Positions 1-5,689 of a stretch of 6,806 bases of DNA are shown here, piece by piece. Positions within the stretch are counted from its first letter, which is position 1; every line of letters begins with the position of its first letter. This DNA is from Chloroflexota bacterium (GTDB lineage: Bacteria > Chloroflexota > Dehalococcoidia > GIF9 > UBA5629). The position numbers and the translations under genes were made by a program. Where the stretch lies: positions 1-6,806 of the forward strand of contig JAPLHL010000396.1 of assembly GCA_026389655.1 (NCBI GenBank), given 5' to 3'. The notes under the pieces are model-generated. The model did not search any database and had not been told where the DNA came from. It saw only the letters and a list, made by a program, of their open reading frames with translations.

Positions 1-123
1 TCTGCTGCCGCCGAAGAGATCAGTGCCCAGATGCGGCAAGTGGTTGCTTCCGGGGTTGGTATATCGCGGATGGCCCGGGAATTCAAGGAGATCGTTACTA
101 AATATAAGTTAAAGGAAAAATAG
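1..123 (+). CDS. Methyl-accepting chemotaxis protein, C-terminal end (partial)
   Basis: Reading frame 1 is open from the first base and ends at a TAG at 121-123, giving the last 40 residues of a larger protein whose start lies upstream of the window. It begins SAAAEEISAQMRQVV, which is typical of the distal part of the cytoplasmic signalling domain of MCPs, where the antiparallel coiled coil runs back towards the membrane. It ends in a basic tail (KYKLKEK). MCPs sense ligands and control CheA through CheW; the coiled-coil Glu/Gln residues are the targets of CheR and CheB, both encoded just downstream. The tail lacks an NWETF-like pentapeptide, so no CheR/CheB tether of the enterobacterial kind is present, which is common outside the enterics. 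The sensory domain and any membrane segments are not visible. The family call is firm; the ligand is unknown. Confidence 0.87.
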   Translation, partial: SAAAEEISAQMRQVVASGVGISRMAREFKEIVTKYKLKEK

Positions 124-199
124 ATTCAATGCCGGAAGGCTATAAACCGAATTGCAGTTGAAAAAAGCAAAGCAATAGCCAGTTGGCTCACAAAAATTG

Positions 200-232
200 A
201 ACCACCGCATCTTGTCGAAAGATGCTGCGGTT
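200..232. other. Imperfect 14-bp hairpin in the MCP-cheY spacer
   Basis: The left arm 200-213 pairs with the right arm 219-232 around a five-base loop (GTCGA). There are 12 Watson-Crick pairs and two mismatches, with an uninterrupted core GCATCTT/AAGATGC. On the + strand it is followed by GTGAAAATTAAG, not a T-run, so it does not look like a rho-independent terminator of the MCP gene. Read on the minus strand the stem is followed by CAATTTTTGTG, a weak T-run, but no minus-strand gene needs it. It could be a leader structure, an RNA-processing site or a protein-binding site. Confidence 0.5.
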
Positions 233-310
233 GTGAAAATTAAGTAGGGCGTAAGTTAGCTAAAAAGGGCTCTTTAAAAAGAGGGGCATTAAAGAGATAA
301 GAAATTAATA

Positions 311-317
311 AGGAGGG
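311..317 (+). promoter_or_regulatory. Strong Shine-Dalgarno site of cheY
   Basis: AGGAGGG lies five bases before the TTG at 323. This near-perfect site supports the non-ATG start; the next ATG (359, codon 13) would remove the first beta strand and the acidic pair D8-D9 of the receiver. Confidence 0.85.
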
Positions 318-322
318 ATAAA

Positions 323-679
323 TTGGCGAAAATACTTGTAGTAGACGATGCAGCTTTTATGCGAATGAGATGCACCAAGCTGTTAGCCGATAATGGTTTT
401 GATGTAGCCGAGGCAGCAGATGGCGCCGAAGCAATTGAGAAATACAAGGATTACAAACCCGATGGTGTTTTGCTGGATATAACTATGCCGAACATGGATG
501 GTCTTTCCACGCTGAAAGAATTGATCAAAATGGATCCGGGCGCAAGGGTTGCCATGGTTACAGCCATGGGTCAACAATCCATGGTTATGGAAGCATTGAA
601 AACCGGAGCCAGGGATTTTGTTGTTAAACCATTCGATGCAGATCGTGTCCTTGCCGCAGTAAAGAAAATGATCAGCTAA
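323..679 (+). CDS. cheY: Chemotaxis response regulator CheY
   Basis: A single-domain receiver of 118 residues, the usual length for CheY outside the enterics. CheA phosphorylates CheY, which then binds the motor switch or another output protein. All active-site residues are visible: acidic pair D8-D9, phospho-acceptor D52 (in LLDITMPNMDG), switch T80, aromatic F99 in place of the classic Tyr, and K102 in VVKPF. The AMGQQ(S)MV stretch after T80 is typical of Firmicutes/Thermotoga/Chloroflexi-type CheY. No output domain is attached. The start is TTG, chosen because of the AGGAGGG site upstream and because it restores the full first strand (AKILVVDD). cheB follows after 11 bases and its ribosome site overlaps the cheY stop, so the two are translated together. 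In this cluster its likely partner is the FliM-peptide-like protein at 5063-5632, which is an inference. Confidence 0.95.
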   Translation: MAKILVVDDAAFMRMRCTKLLADNGFDVAEAADGAEAIEKYKDYKPDGVLLDITMPNMDGLSTLKELIKMDPGARVAMVTAMGQQSMVMEALKTGARDFVVKPFDADRVLAAVKKMIS

Positions 680-690
680 GGTGAAGAACC

Positions 691-1812
691 ATGTCAGCTG
701 AGCGAAATGAGATGAATATGCCGGAAAAGCGAGTCAGGGTATTAATAGTCGATGATTCGGCATTTGCCCGCCTGATGATTTCCCGGCACATATCGGCTGA
801 TTCGGAAATAGAGATAGCCGGTGTAGCCCGGGATGGTCTGGATGCTCTTGCAAAGATAGAGTCGCTGAAACCAGATGTCGTAACCCTTGATATAGAGATG
901 CCCAAGATGGATGGTATCTCTGCCCTGGAACGTATTATGTCTCATTGTCCAACACCGGTGGTGATGCTGAGCAACCTCACTACAGAAGGGGCCGATATCA
1001 CTGTGAAGGCGTTGGAAATTGGCGCCGTGGATTTTTTCCTGAAGCCGCAGTTGATTAATCCTGCTGGTTCGGATGAATCTGACGATGAGTTGATTTATAA
1101 AATAAAGCAAGCAGCCAAGATAGATGTCGCCAAGGTGACTACAAGACTGCGTAGGATATCGCAGGACCTCCATAGAAGTATGACAAAAAAACGGGAGACG
1201 CCTTCAGTTAAACGCAGTAAATTAAACCATGTTGTCATAATCGGGACTTCTACCGGCGGCCCCCGTGCCTTATATGAGGTAGTCCCCAATATACCGGGGG
1301 ACATTGACGCCGCGTTCTTGATTGTGCAGCACATGCCTCCAAAATTTACGAAGTCCATTGCTGACAGGCTCAATGACCTGAGCCAGATAAAGGTAAAAGA
1401 GGCTGAAGCTGGGGATGTGGTGGCCAACGGGCAAGCATTACTGGCGCCCGGTGGTTTTCATATGGTGATGAATTTAAGCGGGCAGATAGAACTTAACCAG
1501 GACAAACCACGTTGTGGTGGATTACGGCCGGCTGCCGATGTAACCATGGAGGCTGCTGCGAAAGCATACGGTTCACGCTGTATAGGTGTAATACTTACCG
1601 GTATGGGTTCGGATGGGACCCAGGGCGCCGCTATGATAAAAGCAGGGGGCGGCATGATATTGGCAGAGGACGAGTCCACCTGTATCGTGTACGGTATGCC
1701 CCGGAGTGTGGCGGAAGCGGGATTGGTTGATAAAGTAGTGCCATTGACCAGGATTGTTGCTGAAATAGCTAACGCCTGTTCAAAATCCAGCATGTCTTTG
1801 GTGAATATATGA
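691..1812 (+). CDS. cheB: Protein-glutamate methylesterase/glutamine deamidase CheB
   Basis: CheB removes methyl groups from MCP glutamates and deamidates selected glutamines, resetting receptor sensitivity; phosphorylation by CheA activates it. The 373-residue protein has a receiver domain (about 15-125), a basic linker (about 140-178) and the CheB methylesterase domain (about 179-370). Receiver residues are D21-D22, phospho-site D67 (TLDIEMPKMDG), S94 and K118. The catalytic triad is S187 in GTSTGGP, H214 in VQHMP and D308 in GMGSDGTQG, so both domains look functional. The start at 691 has AAGGTGA at 678-684, which overlaps the cheY stop. Internal ATGs at codons 8 and 10 lie before the domain and cannot be excluded. 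Its stop overlaps the cheR start (ATGA), indicating translational coupling. Nothing odd is seen in the coding sequence. Confidence 0.96.
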   Translation: MSAERNEMNMPEKRVRVLIVDDSAFARLMISRHISADSEIEIAGVARDGLDALAKIESLKPDVVTLDIEMPKMDGISALERIMSHCPTPVVMLSNLTTEGADITVKALEIGAVDFFLKPQLINPAGSDESDDELIYKIKQAAKIDVAKVTTRLRRISQDLHRSMTKKRETPSVKRSKLNHVVIIGTSTGGPRALYEVVPNIPGDIDAAFLIVQHMPPKFTKSIADRLNDLSQIKVKEAEAGDVVANGQALLAPGGFHMVMNLSGQIELNQDKPRCGGLRPAADVTMEAAAKAYGSRCIGVILTGMGSDGTQGAAMIKAGGGMILAEDESTCIVYGMPRSVAEAGLVDKVVPLTRIVAEIANACSKSSMSLVNI

Positions 1813-2618
1813 CGATGACAGATCAGGAATATCAATTTCTAAAAAAGAAACTGCTTAACATTACTGGTATAGACCTGGAGTATTATAAAAGCCAACAGAT
1901 GAGACGCAGGCTGTCGGCATTTATTGAAAACTCCTCCGCAAAGGATGTTGTGACCTATTGCCGCACTATTGAGCAAGATGAACCGGGCCTGAAAAAACTC
2001 TGTGATTTTCTCACGATAAACGTTACAGAATTTTTCCGTGACACCTTTGCATTTAAAGAACTGCAAAGTACTATACTGCCCAAGTTAATGGAAGATGGTG
2101 GTCATCTCAATATTTGGAGTGCCGGTTGTTCAAATGGCGCTGAGGCTTATACTATCGCCATGCTGGTGATGGACAGTTCAAAGAAGGTTAATTTCCGTAT
2201 ATTGGGGACTGATATGGATGAGTTGAGCCTGGCAAAAGCAAGGGCTGGAGGTCCATTTAAAGAAGACATGCTGAAGAACATGCCGAAGCACCTGGTAGCT
2301 AAATATTTTACGGCGCAAAATGGTGATTATTGGGTGCAAAAAGAGATCCAGGAGAAGGTCGTTTTCAAGAAGCATAACCTGCTGGCCGACCCCTTTGAAA
2401 GGGGGTTCAATTTAATTGTCTGCCGCAATGTAACTATTTATTTTACTGAAGAGGCAAAAGAAAAGTTAAACCAGCGGTTTTTTGATTCGCTTAAGGATAA
2501 TGGAGTCCTTTTTGTCGGTGCAACAGAGTTCATGGTTAATGCCGTTAAAATCGGTTATTCCAAACTCGGGACCTGTTTCTACTTGAAAAGCATCGCAGCG
2601 CTATCAGCAAGGCATTAA
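1809..2618 (+). CDS. cheR: Chemotaxis protein methyltransferase CheR
   Basis: CheR transfers methyl groups from S-adenosylmethionine to MCP glutamates and opposes CheB. The 269-residue protein has the family layout: an N-terminal helical domain (about 5-75) with the basic MRRRL segment (31-35) implicated in receptor contact, then the methyltransferase domain. Motifs visible are TINVTEFFRD (69-78), the SAM-binding loop WSAGCSNGAEAYTIAM (103-118), GTDMDELSLAKA (133-144, acidic residue for the SAM ribose) and LIVCRNVTIYF (202-212). The SAM loop reads NGAEAY where many members read TGEEPY; this is a modest divergence and the first Gly and following Glu remain. The start overlaps the cheB stop by four bases, with GGTGA at 1800-1804 as ribosome site; the ATG at 1815 is a possible alternative. 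Length and motifs are normal, so activity is expected. Confidence 0.95.
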   Translation: MTMTDQEYQFLKKKLLNITGIDLEYYKSQQMRRRLSAFIENSSAKDVVTYCRTIEQDEPGLKKLCDFLTINVTEFFRDTFAFKELQSTILPKLMEDGGHLNIWSAGCSNGAEAYTIAMLVMDSSKKVNFRILGTDMDELSLAKARAGGPFKEDMLKNMPKHLVAKYFTAQNGDYWVQKEIQEKVVFKKHNLLADPFERGFNLIVCRNVTIYFTEEAKEKLNQRFFDSLKDNGVLFVGATEFMVNAVKIGYSKLGTCFYLKSIAALSARH

Positions 2619-2652
2619 ACATAAGGAAAATATAGAAAGTTAGGGACAAAAA

Positions 2653-3807
2653 ATGAGAAGAATTTCTGCCAAACACGCAAAGCCGACCATGATGTTGGGG
2701 CGTGCCTTATACGATTGTTTTGGGAAGTTGTTACTAAGGGAGGGCACAAAGCTATCAGCTGTGCAGGTTGCCAGCCTTGAAGAGCTCGGAGTGGGCGAAC
2801 TTTTTATCATGGATAAGCGGGTGGATGATGTTACTGCCTGGCCATTGATAACGCCTGAACTCGAAGGGTCCATTGCATTATCGCTAAAACACTCTCTGCA
2901 AAAAGCTCAGCATATCATAGGTTCCGGGAAGGCCCAGATAATGGATCTTGCACCTCTGCGGCAGGGGATTTTTGAAATGGTACAGCAGTTGTTCCCCGTA
3001 GCCATGGGGGAGCCGGTTGTAGCCGGGTGCCATTCAATCAAAGATTATGATTTCGTTCATCCTGTGAAAGTTACCAGCCTTACATTGCTTATGGGGAAAG
3101 CTGCCGGGTTGGGACAAACGGAGTTGATAAACCTGGGGATGGCAGCGCTGCTTCAAAATATAGGCTACGCTGCTCTGCCACAGGGAATAGTTGATAAGGA
3201 AGGTCCTTTGACGGACGCCGAAGTGCAGACCGTTCAGAAACATCCAGCTTACGGATCTGAAATTGTTAAAAGATATGGGCAGGTCTCCGAGGAAACTTCG
3301 CTTATAATTAGGCAGCATCATGAGCGCTGGAATGGCAGCGGGTATCCTAATGGTCTAAGAGCAAGAAATATTTGTCACGGTGCCCGCATCCTGGGTATTA
3401 CCGACAGTGTGATTGCGCTTGTATCCAACCGTCCGCACAGGGGATGTATATTGCCCAAAGAGGCGCAGGAATTCGTAAATGCTTTTTCCGGCGATTTGGA
3501 TGACGCCGATTTTCTCCGTCCTCACCAGGCGATGGAGTTCATCGTTGCGTATAGCGGGGAGCTGTTCGATCCGGATCTTGTAAAAATATTCACCAGGCAG
3601 TTGCCTACCTATCCATCTGGAATTATGGTCAAACTCAATACGGGTGAAGTCGGCATAGTATCGAACTCCAACTGCGGGTACTTTTCAAGGCCCAAGGTAC
3701 GTATTTGTTATGACAGCGAGATGAGAGACATTGATAAACCTCAGGATATTAACCTGGCGGATGCCGAACACCAGAGGAAGCTAATTACGCAGGTAATGGA
3801 ATATTAA
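2653..3807 (+). CDS. HD-GYP-type protein with degenerate HD motif (copy 1)
   Basis: This 384-residue protein has three parts. An N-terminal module (about 1-60, beginning MRRISAKHAKPTMMLGRALY, with LGVGELFI) is of the kind often found before HD-GYP domains. The HD-GYP domain is about 115-265, and a C-terminal extension of about 290-384 contains YSGELFDPDLV and a small beta-rich segment (MVKLNTGEVGIV). Active HD-GYP proteins hydrolyse c-di-GMP using two or three metals held by H...HD...H...HH...D. Here H136, H197, H222-H223, the GYP signature (HHERWNGSGYP, 222-232) and D251 are present, but the HDxGK motif reads Q168-N169-I-G-Y172. Losing both the His and the Asp of the HD pair should abolish normal metal binding. 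A c-di-GMP-sensing or scaffold role is inferred. AGGGA at 2642-2646 is the ribosome site, 34 bases after cheR. No transmembrane segment or receiver is present. Family confidence is high; activity is doubtful. Confidence 0.88.
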   Translation: MRRISAKHAKPTMMLGRALYDCFGKLLLREGTKLSAVQVASLEELGVGELFIMDKRVDDVTAWPLITPELEGSIALSLKHSLQKAQHIIGSGKAQIMDLAPLRQGIFEMVQQLFPVAMGEPVVAGCHSIKDYDFVHPVKVTSLTLLMGKAAGLGQTELINLGMAALLQNIGYAALPQGIVDKEGPLTDAEVQTVQKHPAYGSEIVKRYGQVSEETSLIIRQHHERWNGSGYPNGLRARNICHGARILGITDSVIALVSNRPHRGCILPKEAQEFVNAFSGDLDDADFLRPHQAMEFIVAYSGELFDPDLVKIFTRQLPTYPSGIMVKLNTGEVGIVSNSNCGYFSRPKVRICYDSEMRDIDKPQDINLADAEHQRKLITQVMEY

Positions 3808-3845
3808 TGAGTCAGATAGGGTGAAATAAGGGGATTTTAAACTAG

Positions 3846-5030
3846 ATGCAGCGCATTTCAGCGATCTTTGCGAGGCCTGGAATGGAATTGGCCAGTCCGA
3901 TTTATGATAACTGGGGCGATGTAGTGTTACAGAATGGCATTGTACTGGATGCCAGAAACATCGCTCAGATAGAGGATATCGGGGTGGGGGAATTGTACGT
4001 CGTCAATAAGAAGACCGAAGATATCTCTGTCCCCCCGATGGTGCCCCCGGAATTGGAGGGAGCCGTTTCCAAAGCTTTACGCAGAGTGCTGATAGAATGC
4101 CGGGCAATGCTCACGAGCAGGAACCAGCAGCCGATCGATCTTGTACTTGTGAATAATCTTATGGACGAGTTGCTGGAAACAGTGATCTCGGAGAACAAGG
4201 GCGATCCTTCCATAGCGGGTTGCTTCTCATTGAGAGACTATAATTATGTTCACCCTATCAAAGTTGCAGCTCTTTCCATATTGATGGGTAAAGCAATCAG
4301 CATGGGTAAAAAAGAGCTGAAGCAACTCGGCATGGCAGCGCTGTTTCAGAATATGGGTTATGTATTATTGCCACAGGGCATCCTCGATAAGTCGGGATTC
4401 CTGAATAATGCGGAAATGAAGGCTGTTCAAAGGCACCCCGTTTACAGTTCACAGATACTTGCCCGGTATACTGAGATTGGTCCCGAAGCGGCAAACATGG
4501 TATTGCAGCACCATGAAAGATGGAATGGAAGCGGTTATCCTTTCGGACTGAGAAAAGACGATATAAGCCGGGCTGCAAGGATTCTGGGAATGACAGATGT
4601 TTGTTTTGCCCTTGCGTCCAAGAGGCCGCACCGTGAGGAATTCCTCCCGGCGTTTGCTATCGAACACAGTATTGTTTCTTCTCAGGATGCGATCGAGTAT
4701 GTCATTGCTTATAGCGGGGAGCTTTTTGACCCCGAACTGGTCAGGGCATTTACCCGTATTGTCCCTATTTACCCTGCGGGTACTATGGTGAAACTCAATG
4801 ACGGCCGTACAGGCATAGTCATAAAATCGAACCCTGATTGCCTCAGGAGTCCCAGGATAAGAATAATAAGTGGTGCCACAACGGAGACAGCTGAGGAAGG
4901 CCTGGATATTTGTACAGGCTGCGAACTTGAATGTGATCAAAGACATGAGAAAAAAGACGGTAAACGTGACCTGGACCTGGCAAAGGACGGAAGGAAGAAC
5001 ATCCTGATAAGCGAACTAAGCGATTATTGA
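3846..5030 (+). CDS. HD-GYP-type protein with degenerate HD motif (copy 2)
   Basis: The 394-residue paralogue of the preceding gene has the same domain order: N-terminal module (1-60), HD-GYP domain (about 115-265) and C-terminal YSGELFDPELV plus a beta-rich segment (MVKLNDGRTGIV). H136, H197, H222-H223, GYP (230-232) and D251 are kept, and the HDxGK motif is again lost (Q168-N169-M-G-Y172). A hand alignment gives about 46% identity with copy 1 over the first 263 residues with no gap; an 11-residue difference follows at about 264-285. It also has a charged tail of its own with C356, C359, C363 and H367, a possible metal site. The start has AAGGGGA at 3828-3834, a rather long 11-base spacing. 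It follows copy 1 by 38 bases and probably shares its transcript. Catalysis of c-di-GMP hydrolysis is unlikely; partner or ligand binding, possibly as a dimer with copy 1, is inferred. Confidence 0.87.
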   Translation: MQRISAIFARPGMELASPIYDNWGDVVLQNGIVLDARNIAQIEDIGVGELYVVNKKTEDISVPPMVPPELEGAVSKALRRVLIECRAMLTSRNQQPIDLVLVNNLMDELLETVISENKGDPSIAGCFSLRDYNYVHPIKVAALSILMGKAISMGKKELKQLGMAALFQNMGYVLLPQGILDKSGFLNNAEMKAVQRHPVYSSQILARYTEIGPEAANMVLQHHERWNGSGYPFGLRKDDISRAARILGMTDVCFALASKRPHREEFLPAFAIEHSIVSSQDAIEYVIAYSGELFDPELVRAFTRIVPIYPAGTMVKLNDGRTGIVIKSNPDCLRSPRIRIISGATTETAEEGLDICTGCELECDQRHEKKDGKRDLDLAKDGRKNILISELSDY

Positions 5031-5062
5031 AAAATGGCGTGAATTAAGAATGAAGGTGAGCG

Positions 5063-5632
5063 ATGGAAGATACAAGTAAAATGTTATCGCAAGAAGATAT
5101 TGACGCCATGGTGACCAAAACGGCCGCCAAGCCTGCGCCTGCGCATAAAATCGTACCCGGCAATAGTTCCCCGGCAAAAGCAGCGCCAGCGGCGCCGTCT
5201 TACCAGAATGTTCAGAAAGTCAGTGTTGCAAATATACCGGCCAAAGGTGCCCCTGAACCGGCGGCGCACAGCGGACATAGCCAGGAAGACTGTATTGCAG
5301 CCGGTGATATCAAGTCTCTTCATGAACAGGTGGGCGAAATCGTAAACCGGCTTTCCCGACTGGAACTTATGGTGTCCAAATTGGAAAACAATGCCGGCAG
5401 CCCCGGTGCGCAGGCTAACCCTGCTGCACTGAAAGCGGCCATTCAACAAATACAGAACGTGAGCAGCCAGGTAGAAGTCATATCCGAAGGATTGAGGGGC
5501 ACGGCCGGATATAATATTAATAAAATCTTCAACTGCAGCTCATGTGGGTCAGTAGGCGTGGTGGCAATAAAGGTGAAATGCACAAAATGCGGACAGGAAA
5601 ACTGGTGGGGTTGGTGGCCTAAGAAAAAATAA
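5063..5632 (+). CDS. FliM-like CheY-binding peptide plus coiled coil and zinc ribbon; putative CheY adaptor
   Basis: I do not recognise this 189-residue protein as a named family, but its parts are clear. Residues 7-17 read MLSQEDIDAMV, very close to the LSQxEIDALL peptide at the N-terminus of FliM and FliY, which binds phosphorylated CheY at the flagellar switch. Residues 18-72 are an Ala/Pro-rich, probably disordered linker. Residues 82-109 form a likely coiled coil (LHEQVGEIVNRLSRLELMV), with a second helical stretch at 120-145. The C-terminus is a zinc ribbon with C158, C161, C173 and C176, ending in WWGWWPKKK. No FliM/FliN/SpoA domain, signal peptide or membrane segment is seen. The start at 5063 has AAGGTGA at 5053-5059; the ATG at 5081, which would begin at MLSQ, is an alternative that keeps the motif. 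Position in a cheYBR operon supports a CheY-related role. The function is inferred, not established. Confidence 0.85.
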   Translation: MEDTSKMLSQEDIDAMVTKTAAKPAPAHKIVPGNSSPAKAAPAAPSYQNVQKVSVANIPAKGAPEPAAHSGHSQEDCIAAGDIKSLHEQVGEIVNRLSRLELMVSKLENNAGSPGAQANPAALKAAIQQIQNVSSQVEVISEGLRGTAGYNINKIFNCSSCGSVGVVAIKVKCTKCGQENWWGWWPKKK

Positions 5633-5678
5633 TATAGTAGTTTAGTGATGTTATATTAAGGTAAAAGGAATTGTTGTT

Positions 5679-5682
5679 AAGG
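5679..5682 (+). promoter_or_regulatory. Ribosome site fixing the start of the receiver-GAF kinase
   Basis: AAGG lies seven bases before the ATG at 5690. An in-frame TAA at 5678-5680 overlaps this site, so 5690 is the first possible start of this frame. Confidence 0.6.
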
Positions 5683-5689
5683 CGTAGTA

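Larger units (their letters stand above)
124..322 (+). promoter_or_regulatory. Intergenic leader upstream of cheY with several hairpins
   Basis: This 199-base spacer between the MCP stop and cheY holds no convincing ORF. Three inverted repeats are visible: AGCC/GGCT with an AGTT loop (177-188), a longer imperfect hairpin (200-232), and CTCTTT/AAAGAG (270-283). A short related stretch occurs twice, AGTTGGCT at 181-188 and AGTTAGCT at 254-261. It is the longest gap in the window, so the promoter for the cheY operon probably lies here. I could not pick a convincing -35/-10 pair, nor a sigma-54 or sigma-28 site with correct spacing. The region may be a structured 5' leader or just the end of the MCP transcript. 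Confidence 0.4.
2653..5030 (+). repeat. Tandem gene duplication (two HD-GYP paralogues)
   Basis: The genes at 2653-3807 and 3846-5030 are direct paralogues in tandem. DNA similarity survives in patches, for example the identical TATAGCGGGGAGCT at 3550-3563 and 4710-4723, and near-identical segments coding for LGMAAL(L/F)QN and QHHERWNGSGYP. Protein identity near 46% over 263 residues points to an old duplication under constraint, not a recent one. Confidence 0.85.

Noticed and set aside
183..200. Sigma-54-like promoter (TGGC at 184-187 and TTGA at 197-200)
   Set aside because: The spacing between the two elements is two bases too long and the -12 GC is missing.
200..240. Rho-independent terminator for the MCP gene
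   Set aside because: The hairpin is not followed by a T-run on the + strand; a weak T-run appears only on the opposite strand, where no gene needs it.
160..270. Possible c-di-GMP-I (GEMM) riboswitch, prompted by GCAAAGC at 167-173 and c-di-GMP-type genes downstream
   Set aside because: The paired GEMM landmarks (two helices with the conserved GAAA loop and receptor, then the GGGUUACC-like end) are not in the right order or spacing; only the short GCAAAGC string matches.
742..1427. Minus-strand ORFs of 143 and 110 codons across cheB
   Set aside because: They are antisense to conserved receiver and methylesterase coding sequence and show no family features.
3130..4550. Sequencing error as the cause of the missing HD motif
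   Set aside because: Both copies show the same QNxGY change in an intact frame with different surrounding codons, so an error in each is very unlikely.
4449..4946. 165-codon minus-strand ORF across copy 2 of the HD-GYP gene
   Set aside because: It lies wholly inside a well-supported + strand gene, has no recognisable domain and no plausible ribosome site; it is a shadow of codon bias.
5063..5632. FliM, FliN or FliY gene
   Set aside because: Only the short N-terminal peptide matches; there is no CheC-like middle domain and no SpoA/FliN domain, and the rest is linker, coiled coil and zinc ribbon.
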